From Ignavibacteria bacterium (GTDB lineage Bacteria > Bacteroidota > Ignavibacteria > Ignavibacteriales > SURF-24): a DNA stretch of 64,000 nucleotides. A program made the translations under genes and the position numbers. The notes beneath the pieces were generated by a model. The model saw only the letters and a list, made by a program, of their open reading frames with translations. It was not told the DNA's origin and did not search any database. The stretch is from contig JAAXKN010000002.1 of NCBI GenBank assembly GCA_025612375.1, positions 62,001 to 126,000 of the forward strand. Direction: 5' to 3'. Of this stretch, positions 1 through 9,260 are shown in pieces. Every line of letters begins with the position of its first letter. Position 1 is the first letter of the stretch.

Positions 1-1098
1 GTAATAGGGCAGCTTCTGGTATCAAACTACGCCGTTGTGCTCTGCAGTCCTGAAGGTCTGCAGGTTCTGGAGGCCAATTTCCCAAAGAAGCTTCTTGAAA
101 CGCTTAAAGTCTGCAATGCTAATGAAGTGACAAGCGCCTTAAGGAAATCTGAATTTACAGAAGAGCTTCTGCCGCTTGCCACGCTTGGCGTTGAGCTGAT
201 CATTCCGATGCAGATACAGGGGGAGACCAAGGGGCTCATACTTCTGGGCAAGCGCTTTAACAAGGAAGAGTTTAAGGAGTCTGACATAGAATTTATTTAT
301 GCCACGGGAAGCCTTGCCATAATATCCATTGAAAACGCGAAGCTTTTTAAGGAGGCTCTGGAAAAGCAGAGGATGGAAGAGGACCTGGAAATTGCGCGCG
401 ACATACAGAAAAACCTTTTCCCGCAGAAGATACCCAAACTTAAGAGCTTTGAAATCTCAGCCATAAACGTTTCCTCCAAACAGGTTGGCGGCGACTACTA
501 CGATGTAATTAAACTTGCGGAGAATGACTATCTTATTGCAATTGGCGACGTATCGGGTAAAGGCGTTCCGGCCGCGCTGCTAATGGCTAACCTGCAGGCT
601 TTCTTAAAGTCCATCTGCCGCCAGGGGCTTGAGCTTAACAAGGCCACAGACATGATCAACGACCTCATCTCGGAAAACACGGCCATGGGCAACTTTATTA
701 CTTTTTTCTGGGGTGTGCTTAATGATGAAACAAAAAGCCTGACTTATGTTAATGCCGGGCATAACCCTCCTTTACTTGTGCGCAACGGAGAGATAAGGAA
801 ACTGACAAAGGGAGGAATGATACTTGGGGTCTTAAAGACCGTGGTTCCTTACATCTCCGAGACAGTAAGCCTTGAGGCCGGGGACACACTGATACTTTTT
901 ACCGACGGCGTAACAGAAGCTATGAATAAGAACATGGAAGAGTTTACAGATGAAAAACTGGAGCATCTGGCAGCAGGATTGAAAAATGAAACTGCAGGAG
1001 AGATACTGCAGAAAATAAGGGCTGAAGTTGAAACGTTTGTCAACGGGGCAAACCAGTCCGACGATATAACACTTTTGACCGTAAAGGTAAAACCGTAA
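1..1098 (+). CDS. GAF-SpoIIE (RsbU-type) PP2C serine phosphatase, 5'-truncated by window edge
   Basis: The reading frame is open from base 1, so the gene starts outside the window. A GTG at 37 is available but lies inside what reads as a GAF domain, so I treat the gene as partial. The N-terminal ~110 residues look like the end of a GAF sensor domain. A short linker (RMEEDLEIARDIQKNLFP) typical of RsbU phosphatases leads into the PP2C/SpoIIE domain, with metal-binding motifs VGGDYYD, GDVSGKG, FTDGVTEA and QSDDIT. Family members dephosphorylate anti-sigma-factor antagonists (STAS proteins). It ends 12 bases before a second phosphatase with the same catalytic domain, suggesting one operon. The phosphatase family is certain; the partner is unknown. 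Confidence 0.9.
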   Translation, partial: VIGQLLVSNYAVVLCSPEGLQVLEANFPKKLLETLKVCNANEVTSALRKSEFTEELLPLATLGVELIIPMQIQGETKGLILLGKRFNKEEFKESDIEFIYATGSLAIISIENAKLFKEALEKQRMEEDLEIARDIQKNLFPQKIPKLKSFEISAINVSSKQVGGDYYDVIKLAENDYLIAIGDVSGKGVPAALLMANLQAFLKSICRQGLELNKATDMINDLISENTAMGNFITFFWGVLNDETKSLTYVNAGHNPPLLVRNGEIRKLTKGGMILGVLKTVVPYISETVSLEAGDTLILFTDGVTEAMNKNMEEFTDEKLEHLAAGLKNETAGEILQKIRAEVETFVNGANQSDDITLLTVKVKP

Positions 1099-1110
1099 AG
1101 GCAATAACCG

Positions 1111-3666
1111 ATGAAAAATATAAAAGCTTTCATTCAGAAATACAGGCAGAAACTCATCATTTTCTCTACTGTTGTGCTGGCCATAATAGGGGTTACCAAC
1201 CTGTACTATAATCTGAAGATAAATCCCATATCAAATGACGAATGCCTCTGGGTTCCCCATATAGAGGGGCAGGATACACTCATCTATTTTGACAAGGTGA
1301 AAAATGGCGGCGTGGCCTGGAATGCCGGAATCAGAAACGGCGACCGCCTGATTGCAATTAATAACGTAAAGCTTACTAATGTAATGCTCGCCTCGCTCAC
1401 GCTGAACAAATTTCATGAAGGGGAATATGCGCCTTATACTTATGAGAGAAAGGGAGAGAAATTTAATACAACAGTATATGTAAAGAAACTGATAAATTTC
1501 AGCAATCTGGGTTTTAACCTGCTCGGCATAATCTGGCTTTTTGTGGGTTTTGTTGTTATTATGGCAAAACCGAACGGCTACGTTCAGCGCCTGTTCTACA
1601 GGGTGGGCGTACTCTTTGTGCTTTCGTTTACCTATACTTTTCTTTCCTCTGAAAATATACCCAACTCGCTGAGGAATGCGGCTTTGGTGCCGGCAATTAT
1701 AGATTTTGTCTGGACATTTTCGGCCTATCTGCTTCCCTTTATGATTATATACTTTTTCTGGCATTTCCCGAAGCCCTTTAAGGGTGTGGATAAGGTCTGG
1801 GTCCGCCGCATGTTCTTTATAATTCCGGGGATCTTCTTTGTCATATCTTATATATACAGGGTTTTCTTTGTTTACATACCGGGTACGACAGAAAATTACA
1901 AGTACGTCATGCTGTCGGTAAGTCTACTGATAGGGGTGGGGCTTTTGTCCGGGCTTATTTCTCTTATTGTAAGCTACAAACGCCTGAAGACAAGAAGCGA
2001 AAAGAAGCCGGTATTTATAATCCTTGCGGGATTTATACTTGGAACTGCATCAATAGTCTATACTACAACAATTGCAAACGTAATTGCCGATTCAATTTTT
2101 AATTCACCCGAATATTTCACGCCTATTATTCTTGTTATTCTTATTCCTGTTTCCTTCGGGTATTCAATATTCAAGTACCAGCTGATGGATGTCAGCATTG
2201 TTGTTAAAAATACTATAATTTATGGAACGGCAACGGCTGCCCTGGCTGCCATTTATTTTCTTACTGTTTACGGCCTGGGACAGGGAATTGGCGAAGTAAT
2301 TGGAACAGAAAACAGGAGCTTTATTGCGGCTGCGGCCTTTGTAGTCTTTGCACTGATATTCCAGTCGACGCGCGACCGCTTTCAGGACCTTTTGACGAGG
2401 AAATTTTATCCTGAGCAGTTTGCATATCAGAAAGTAATACTGAAGTTTGGAAAGGATGTTGTTTCAATTGTAGGGCTGGGAAATATACTGGACTCCATGC
2501 TGGACACATTCGTCAACTCTTTGAGGCTGGAGCACTTTGCAATACTCTTAAACGACAGCGACCTTCACCGCTTTGACATGAAAAGAGGCAAGGGCCTGTC
2601 GGGTGCCGGAGCCTTAAGTATTTCGGACAAGGACATGAGGCTAACGCATTACATAAGAGAGCAGATTGTTCTTCAGGGGCCGCTTTCGGTTGAACGCCAG
2701 CAGTTCATGGAAATATTCCCGGGCGACTATACGCTTCTTGAGGCTGCACAGATCTATACAGTACTTCCGATGGTAATAAAGTCCAAGTCTATAGGGCTTC
2801 TGGCCTTTGGCCTTAAGCATTCAGGCTCGCAGTTTGCCGGAAAGGACCTGGAGCTTTTATGTGCCGCGGCCAATCAGGCGGCAGTTGCAATTGAAAACGC
2901 AAGGCTTTATGAATCCGAAGCCCAGAGGCTTGCCGTTCAAAGGGATCTTGAGAATGCAAGAAAAATTCAGGAAAGCCTGCTTCCCAAAACTTTCCCCCAG
3001 ATCCCCTGCTTTGACATAAGCGGCAAGATGATCTCGGCAATGCAGGTGGGAGGGGATTATTATGATTTTATACAGGTCTCACCCTTAAAGATGTTTGCCG
3101 TTGTAGGGGACGTATCGGGCAAGGGCCTTTCGGCTTCGCTTTACATGTCGAAGCTGCAGACGATGATGAGGCTTTACTGTGTGGACGGCAGGAGCCCGAG
3201 AGAGATACTTGTTGAGGTCAATAAAAAGATCTACGAGGGAATTGAAAGGAACTGGTTTATTACGGCTACACTGGTGCTTTTTGACGCCGGTGAGGGCACG
3301 GTAAAATTCTGCCGCGCGGGCCACAGCCAGCTTCTGGACGTCAGCGGAAATAACGTCAATGTTTACCAGCCAAAAGGCATAGGCCTGGGGCTGGAGGAAG
3401 GGCGTGTTTTTGCCGATACGCTTGAAGAAGTGACGCTGAGGCTTGAGGCGGGGCACATATACGCCATTTATTCAGACGGCATAAGCGAGGCGATGGATGA
3501 AAGCAATGAGATGTTCGGAACCGAGCAGCTCGTAAGGTCCATTATGATGAATAAGGACAAAGCTTCCGAAAGTATAATCTCAGGCGTACTGGAAGAGGTA
3601 GCGCAGTTCCGGGGATCACGCGAGCAAAGTGACGATATTACGCTCGTTCTTGTAAAAAGCAGGTAA
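1111..3666 (+). CDS. Membrane PDZ-like / multi-TM / GAF / SpoIIE-type PP2C phosphatase
   Basis: 851 residues. An N-terminal membrane helix (about residues 14-34) is followed by a periplasmic PDZ-like segment (VAWNAGIRNGDRLIAIN), about seven or eight hydrophobic segments (roughly 130-410), a GAF domain (~440-600), the linker LENARKIQESLLP, and a C-terminal PP2C domain with VGGDYYDFI, GDVSGKGLSAS, YSDGISEAMDE and QSDDITLV. It should be an inner-membrane signalling phosphatase whose cytoplasmic output domain acts on a phosphorylated STAS-type anti-anti-sigma factor; that target is inferred from the family. It lies 12 bases after the preceding PP2C gene, its likely paralogue and operon partner. 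Confidence 0.9.
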   Translation: MKNIKAFIQKYRQKLIIFSTVVLAIIGVTNLYYNLKINPISNDECLWVPHIEGQDTLIYFDKVKNGGVAWNAGIRNGDRLIAINNVKLTNVMLASLTLNKFHEGEYAPYTYERKGEKFNTTVYVKKLINFSNLGFNLLGIIWLFVGFVVIMAKPNGYVQRLFYRVGVLFVLSFTYTFLSSENIPNSLRNAALVPAIIDFVWTFSAYLLPFMIIYFFWHFPKPFKGVDKVWVRRMFFIIPGIFFVISYIYRVFFVYIPGTTENYKYVMLSVSLLIGVGLLSGLISLIVSYKRLKTRSEKKPVFIILAGFILGTASIVYTTTIANVIADSIFNSPEYFTPIILVILIPVSFGYSIFKYQLMDVSIVVKNTIIYGTATAALAAIYFLTVYGLGQGIGEVIGTENRSFIAAAAFVVFALIFQSTRDRFQDLLTRKFYPEQFAYQKVILKFGKDVVSIVGLGNILDSMLDTFVNSLRLEHFAILLNDSDLHRFDMKRGKGLSGAGALSISDKDMRLTHYIREQIVLQGPLSVERQQFMEIFPGDYTLLEAAQIYTVLPMVIKSKSIGLLAFGLKHSGSQFAGKDLELLCAAANQAAVAIENARLYESEAQRLAVQRDLENARKIQESLLPKTFPQIPCFDISGKMISAMQVGGDYYDFIQVSPLKMFAVVGDVSGKGLSASLYMSKLQTMMRLYCVDGRSPREILVEVNKKIYEGIERNWFITATLVLFDAGEGTVKFCRAGHSQLLDVSGNNVNVYQPKGIGLGLEEGRVFADTLEEVTLRLEAGHIYAIYSDGISEAMDESNEMFGTEQLVRSIMMNKDKASESIISGVLEEVAQFRGSREQSDDITLVLVKSR

Positions 3667-3739
3667 CTAAAACCTCATTTTGCCCGGCAAGGGTTAATAA
3701 ATTTTCCTGTTTCTACGATAATACTATCAGGGAAATTCC

Positions 3740-4417
3740 ATGCTGGACAAAATAATAAATATAAAAGCCACACTGCCGTATCAGAAAGAATTAGGCGTTT
3801 ACAATAACCTTGAAACCGCCAACCTTGAAAGGATTCTTGCCGGTACGGTAAAAACCACACAGGGGTCGAAGGATTCTATTAAGTTTTCTCCTGCGGCGCA
3901 TTTCCTTGCCCGGATCAACTGGCGGCTTAAAGATCTTGCCATAGATAACGAGGGGGGTAAACTGCTAATAGCCTTTTCTGCCGGAGGCTACGAGATCCAC
4001 ACGGAAATTGATTTCCTGAAATTCCATCTTACAGCACGGCAGTTCTATGAAATTACAGGCATCAGAGTTTCAGGCGGTAAAACTGCCCGGGCCAGGATCA
4101 GGATTTCTGCGGCTAAAAAAGGGAGGCTCCCGCAGGACGAAAAGGCATTACTCAGCTTTCCCGGCCTCGACGAGCTGTTTAAGAGGGTTTTTTCACTTGA
4201 ACTCAGCGGGGAAATTGACAAGTATTACAGCTCCGCGCTCCCGGAGCTGATGGATGGAATTAGAGAGACTTTAATTACAGAATTTGATTATATTAATGGC
4301 GCTCTTTTTACTTTAATAGACAGGATTTCTCCCGGCAAGATGGCGCCTAATTACGTCTATAGCGACGAGAGAAATGAAACGCTAATAATCGAGAAAATAA
4401 AAGTATTAAATGACTGA
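3740..4417 (+). CDS. Hypothetical protein, possible partner of the downstream histidine kinase
   Basis: 225 residues; I do not recognise the family. No signal peptide or membrane segment is visible, so it is probably cytoplasmic. The N-terminal half is mixed alpha/beta (KLLIAFSAGGYEIHTEIDFLKF); the C-terminal half is acidic and probably helical. The stop overlaps the start of the next gene, a PAS histidine kinase, by 8 bases, so the two are very likely translationally coupled. It sits between phosphatases and a kinase, so a role as signalling adaptor or ligand-binding partner is possible, but nothing in the sequence proves it. Confidence 0.7.
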   Translation: MLDKIINIKATLPYQKELGVYNNLETANLERILAGTVKTTQGSKDSIKFSPAAHFLARINWRLKDLAIDNEGGKLLIAFSAGGYEIHTEIDFLKFHLTARQFYEITGIRVSGGKTARARIRISAAKKGRLPQDEKALLSFPGLDELFKRVFSLELSGEIDKYYSSALPELMDGIRETLITEFDYINGALFTLIDRISPGKMAPNYVYSDERNETLIIEKIKVLND

Positions 4418-6290
4418 CAGATTTCCCGGCAGTATGGATTCACCGGACAATACCCAGAAAAGATTCGAGTCACTGGAGGACTTTAAGCTACTGGAGGAGT
4501 TCCCGGATACAAAGTCTCTTGTGATAGTGAATATCGGGGGGACTATTGTATACAGCAATCATTCATTTGAAAATGCTTTTTCTCTCAAAGAGCACGACAG
4601 CATTTCAGGAGTAGAGTCTGAACCCAAGCTTGCCCAGATGATTCAGGGGCTGGCCGGCAGCAATTACAGCAGCTGCCACCTGGAGCTTTTCTTCCCGGGA
4701 GGTGACAGGGACATTCCCTTAAACTTTCTTGCCGAAATTGAAAGAATATTTGTCAGGGATCAGGAGCTCTTTGTAATTGTCCTTAGCTCACTTGAGGACA
4801 AATATAAGATTGAGAACAAAATAAACTCACTGCACAATGCCCTGGAGTTTGGAAACGTTCCGGTTATAATTACAGACGAATGGGGCAAAGTAACATTTTC
4901 CACGAGGTCGTTTGAGGAAATTCTGGGCACAAACATAGAATTTCTTTATAATCAGCCGATTCAGAAGGTGCTGGAGGATTTTCTTGAGGCTCCTGCACTC
5001 GAAGAGGTAAAAAGCAAAATTCAGCTGCATGAGAAGTGCACAAAAATAATCTCTGGAATACACGAGGAAGGCTCGCTCTGGTACCAGGAAATCAGCATTA
5101 CGCCTGTCAGGAAAGAGGAGTCGGAGTCTGTAAACTTCATAGTAACGGCCAACGACATAACCAATTACGTCCTCAAAAACCGCATTATTAAGCGTTCAGA
5201 GGAAAGGCAGAAGCTCATTATCAATAACATCTCGGATCTGCTTTTAATTGTGCGCAACGAAAAAGAATCGCTTTTCTTTGAGAATGCAAACGACAACTTT
5301 TACGAGACATTCTCCATAAAAAGGGAAAAGGCGCTGGAAAGGAAGATTGAAGAGGTCTTTGACGAGCATTTCCTGATGGTGCTTTCTCAGGCTACTACGA
5401 CCTTGCTCAGGACAAAGAGCGATTTTCATGAATTCCGCTATAAGAACTATGTGCTTGACAGGGAGTACCTGGGCTCGATTACCTTTACAGAGGATCTTTA
5501 CGAGTCGCAGAGGATTTTCATCATAAGCCTCAAGGACATAACCGAGCAGCTCTTAAACGAAGAGCGCCTGAGGAAGGCATACCAGAAAGAAACCCACATA
5601 AACAAGCTCAAAAGCTCGTTTCTGGCAAATATGTCGCATGAGATCAGGACGCCCTTAAATGCAATTGTAGGCTATTCGGAGCTGATTGAAGATGACGTGA
5701 TTGCAGGCAATGTGGAGTCGGCAGCGGAACTGTTCCCGTATCTGAAGGAAGGATACAACAGGCTCCTTAAGCTGGTGGATAACATTCTGGAGGTTTCGCT
5801 CATACAGTCGGGTGAGACGGAGTTTGAGATAGGCCGTACGAGGATCAGCGAGATACTGAGGGCAGTCTACCAGGATCTGATGAATGCCGCAATTGAGAAG
5901 ACGCTGGCTTTTGACCTGGATATTGAGGACGAAAACCTCTCAATTAACGCCGACAGCCGCAAACTGGAGAAAATTATATCGGCCCTTGCCGATAACGCCA
6001 TAAAATACACAGAAGCACGCGGCCGTGTAAGCTTAAGTTCCAGAATGGAAGGCAGTTACGCCAAAATTATCATATCTGACACCGGAATAGGAATTAAAAA
6101 AGAAAACCTTGCCCGCATGTTTGAAGCTTTCACGCAGGAAGATGAGGGCCATAAGCGCCAGTTTGAAGGTGCGGGCTTAGGTCTTACCATAGCCTACAAC
6201 CTGACAAAAATGATGGGCGGCGAGCTTACAGTCGACAGCATCTTAACCGAGGGTACCACAATAACGCTTTCATTCCCAATTCCCTGCTGA
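4410..6290 (+). CDS. PAS-domain sensor histidine kinase
   Basis: 626 residues with no obvious membrane segment, so a soluble kinase. Two or three PAS-like regions occupy about residues 20-390 (for example VPVIITDEWGKVTFSTRSFEE, with a PAC-like end FIVTANDITNY). A HisKA domain follows with H-box MSHEIRTPLNA (phospho-acceptor His about residue 410). The HATPase_c domain has N-box DNAIKYTE, G1 ISDTGIGI and G2 GAGLGLTIA. No receiver or output domain is attached and no response regulator is adjacent, making it an orphan kinase. It overlaps the upstream unknown gene by 8 bases. Confidence 0.92.
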   Translation: MTDRFPGSMDSPDNTQKRFESLEDFKLLEEFPDTKSLVIVNIGGTIVYSNHSFENAFSLKEHDSISGVESEPKLAQMIQGLAGSNYSSCHLELFFPGGDRDIPLNFLAEIERIFVRDQELFVIVLSSLEDKYKIENKINSLHNALEFGNVPVIITDEWGKVTFSTRSFEEILGTNIEFLYNQPIQKVLEDFLEAPALEEVKSKIQLHEKCTKIISGIHEEGSLWYQEISITPVRKEESESVNFIVTANDITNYVLKNRIIKRSEERQKLIINNISDLLLIVRNEKESLFFENANDNFYETFSIKREKALERKIEEVFDEHFLMVLSQATTTLLRTKSDFHEFRYKNYVLDREYLGSITFTEDLYESQRIFIISLKDITEQLLNEERLRKAYQKETHINKLKSSFLANMSHEIRTPLNAIVGYSELIEDDVIAGNVESAAELFPYLKEGYNRLLKLVDNILEVSLIQSGETEFEIGRTRISEILRAVYQDLMNAAIEKTLAFDLDIEDENLSINADSRKLEKIISALADNAIKYTEARGRVSLSSRMEGSYAKIIISDTGIGIKKENLARMFEAFTQEDEGHKRQFEGAGLGLTIAYNLTKMMGGELTVDSILTEGTTITLSFPIPC

Positions 6291-6425
6291 ACAGGGATAT
6301 TGCCTTTCCTGTCAGCCCTTTTATCCGGCTCAAAAATCTTGGAAGTGACTCCATTTAATTCTTTTCTTTAAGGCCTTATTTACTTAACTTTTCGAATTAA
6401 AAAAACGGACTAATTATTTATAGTT

Positions 6426-9242
6426 ATGAAACTTAGAAACCTTTTACCCCTGCTTTTTCTCTGTGTGCAGCCACTTAATGCACAGGATACTTCGCAGACA
6501 TTTCTGTCGCTGAAGCCGACAGGAGTTGAAAATTTTCTTTTGTCCCACCCTAAATATGACGGGCGGGGGACGATAATTTTTGTGCTTGATACGGGCGTCG
6601 ATATGGGAATTGACGGCCTTAAGAATACTTCTGAGGGGAAAACTAAAGTAATTGACGTGAGGGATTTTACAGGGCAGGGGGACGTAAAAATATATGATGC
6701 CCGCCTGGATGAGGCAACACTGAGCCTTGTAAATGAAGAACACGGGCTTTCGGTAAAAGGTATAGATAAACTTAAGTTAAAGCCTTCCGACGGGAAATAT
6801 TACATCGGGAACTTTGACGAGGAAAGATTTAAGAATTCCAACTCCGGCGTAAAGGACCTCAACGGAAACGGCAAAACAGACGACAAATTTATTGTTGTTA
6901 CTTTTAAGACTGTGCAGAACGGAGAAGAGTTCTGGGCGGCTTATTTCGACACAAACGCTGACGGCAGCCTCTCAGATGAAAAGCCTATGAGGAGCTACCA
7001 CGAAAAGTTTGATACTTTCCAGATCCAGGCTGCGGATAAACTTCCCTATTTTACGTTCGCATTCAACATTTTCCCTGAGGCAAAGACCATCAGTGTTTTT
7101 TATGACGACGGCGCCCACGGCACTCACTGTTCAGGCATCGCTTCGGGTTACGGGATCGGGCGTGAAAAGCATTTTAACGGCGTTGCACCGGGTTCAAACA
7201 TTGTGGGGCTCAAGATCGGGCAGAACACAATGTCGGGCGGAGCAACCGTTACAGAAAGCATGAAAAGAGCCTACCTCTTTGCCGATTCAGTCTCCAGGGT
7301 CTGGAAAGAGCCCTGCATAATAAACATGAGTTTCGGCATAGGGAGTGTTATTGAGGGAAGTGCCGACATGGAGCTTTTCCTGCAGGACCTCTTAAGAAAA
7401 AACCCTTATCTTTATATCTGCACTTCAAACGGCAATAACGGCCCCGGTATTTCGAGCTCGGGACTGCCGGCTTCATCGAAATATGTATTTTCCTCCGGTG
7501 CCGTTTTGACTAAAGAAGTGGGCCGCGACGTTTACGGCGCATCACTTTCTGAAGACATTGTTCTTCATTTCAGCGCAAGAGGAGGCGAGGTTTCAAAGCC
7601 TGACGTGGTTTCTCCGGGAGCCTGCGTTTCCACGGTTCCGAACTGGAAAGAAAGCGACCGCATGTGGGGCACCAGTATGGCCTCCCCGTATACGGCAGGC
7701 GTAATGTCTTTACTTTTAAGCGCTGTAAGCCACGAGTATCCGGGGCTTAAAATACCCTCGCAGGTGCTCTTCCGTGCCGTAAGAAACGGCGCAGTGCATA
7801 TGGCGGGCTATAACGCGCTTGACGAAGGAGCAGGATACATAAACGTTGAAAACGCTTACAGTGTGCTGGAAAAAATGATAAAGAATAAGGATTATGAGGA
7901 TACAGAGGACTTTAACGTTACGGCTTATGTACCCAGCATGCCGACTGACCGCGCTCCGAACTTATACTTCCGCGACGGCAATATAATTAAAGACGGCGAC
8001 ACATTCAGGTATAATATTTCAAGAGTAAAGGCAGGCGAAGGGAAGAGGTTTTACAGCATATTTAACCTTGAGAGCAGTTCACAATGGCTTATTCCGGTGC
8101 AGAAGAAAATTTATTTCAGGAACGGGCAGGGCACTTATGTCAGTGTCCGCTTTGACAAGAGCCAGATGAAAGAGCCCGGCATATACACGGGCAGAATATC
8201 GGCCTTTGCCGATGGAAGGAAAGATGTTTCTGAATTCAGCATGCTGGCAACGGTTATTATTCCTTATGAATTCAGCAGTCAGAACCGCTACACCCAGTCA
8301 TTTGAAAAAGAAAGCCTTGAGCCGGGGCGCCACAAGAGGTATTTTCTTAATATCCCGGCCGGAACGGGCAACGTTACAATTAAGATCAGCTCCGACGGGA
8401 AGAATTATGCTCAGGCAGTCTACCGCCTGTTTGATCCTGACGGCGTAAATATTTATTCTTCGCAGCTGCTGAACTCAGAGCTTAAGGATGCGGAGTTTAC
8501 ATCCAATCATGAGAACCTGAAGCCCGGCGTCTATGAGCTCGTTGTACACGGCAACTATATGGCAAAGAAGGCTTCTGTATACAACCTTAAAATTGAATGC
8601 TCAGGCGTTAATTCAATTGCGCGTGAGATCGTGCTGGATACAAAGGACAGGAACATTTCAGTAATGAACTCCTTCAGCCAGGTAAAGCAGTATGAGCTTA
8701 CAGGAAGGCTTTTAGGATATGAGAAGGACTTTAAGGCCGAGTTCAATGGTGTTGACAGGTATGTTTATCCTTTTGTAATAAGAAAGAATGAAAGTTCAAA
8801 AGACTTTGATTTTTCCATCAGCAAAGAAGATTTTAACAAGTTTACCGATTTTTCAGTAATTATCTATGATGAATCCGGTAAAGCATTAATAAAAGACGGG
8901 CTTAATTATCAAAACGGGGAAATCAGTGTAGCCAACACGTTCGGGGAGAAAGACTCGACGAAGCTCCTGCTAACGCTGGTTCCGGCCTTTGCAAACAAGG
9001 CGGGCTATGCCGTTGTAAGTATCAAGGAGCTTACAAAGATATCCTCCCCCGTGGAATTCCCGGTTCAGTACGGAGAATCAAGCCGCATTGAACTTTACCC
9101 GAATGTTGAAAAGAAGCTGAAGTGTTCATTTGCCCCTCCGGCATATTATTATCCTTCGGATGCAAAGCCTTACGGCAAAGTTTACTTCAGATCGTTAGAG
9201 ACAGACAAAGTAGAATTAGAGTTACCTTTTTTATTCAAATAA
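6426..9242 (+). CDS. Secreted S8 subtilisin-family peptidase, TPP-II-like arrangement
   Basis: 938 residues with signal peptide MKLRNLLPLLFLCVQPLNAQ. The S8 triad is complete: Asp55 in VLDTGVD, His231 in AHGTHCSG, Ser417 in GTSMASP, with oxyanion Asn337 in SNGNNGPG. The ~175-residue insertion between Asp and His resembles tripeptidyl-peptidase II rather than classical subtilisins; the insertion carries a possible Asp-rich Ca-binding stretch (DLNGNGKTDD). The C-terminal ~450 residues look like beta-sandwich domains. No T9SS sorting motif is present, so it is probably periplasmic or exported some other way. It lies 18 bases upstream of an OPT-type transporter, suggesting extracytoplasmic peptide cleavage and uptake. 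Confidence 0.9.
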   Translation: MKLRNLLPLLFLCVQPLNAQDTSQTFLSLKPTGVENFLLSHPKYDGRGTIIFVLDTGVDMGIDGLKNTSEGKTKVIDVRDFTGQGDVKIYDARLDEATLSLVNEEHGLSVKGIDKLKLKPSDGKYYIGNFDEERFKNSNSGVKDLNGNGKTDDKFIVVTFKTVQNGEEFWAAYFDTNADGSLSDEKPMRSYHEKFDTFQIQAADKLPYFTFAFNIFPEAKTISVFYDDGAHGTHCSGIASGYGIGREKHFNGVAPGSNIVGLKIGQNTMSGGATVTESMKRAYLFADSVSRVWKEPCIINMSFGIGSVIEGSADMELFLQDLLRKNPYLYICTSNGNNGPGISSSGLPASSKYVFSSGAVLTKEVGRDVYGASLSEDIVLHFSARGGEVSKPDVVSPGACVSTVPNWKESDRMWGTSMASPYTAGVMSLLLSAVSHEYPGLKIPSQVLFRAVRNGAVHMAGYNALDEGAGYINVENAYSVLEKMIKNKDYEDTEDFNVTAYVPSMPTDRAPNLYFRDGNIIKDGDTFRYNISRVKAGEGKRFYSIFNLESSSQWLIPVQKKIYFRNGQGTYVSVRFDKSQMKEPGIYTGRISAFADGRKDVSEFSMLATVIIPYEFSSQNRYTQSFEKESLEPGRHKRYFLNIPAGTGNVTIKISSDGKNYAQAVYRLFDPDGVNIYSSQLLNSELKDAEFTSNHENLKPGVYELVVHGNYMAKKASVYNLKIECSGVNSIAREIVLDTKDRNISVMNSFSQVKQYELTGRLLGYEKDFKAEFNGVDRYVYPFVIRKNESSKDFDFSISKEDFNKFTDFSVIIYDESGKALIKDGLNYQNGEISVANTFGEKDSTKLLLTLVPAFANKAGYAVVSIKELTKISSPVEFPVQYGESSRIELYPNVEKKLKCSFAPPAYYYPSDAKPYGKVYFRSLETDKVELELPFLFK

Positions 9243-9260
9243 CGAAGGAGTATTTGTTTT

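Noticed and set aside
1231-1764. 177-codon antisense frame inside the membrane phosphatase gene
   Set aside because: It overlaps a gene with clear domain structure and encodes no recognisable protein.
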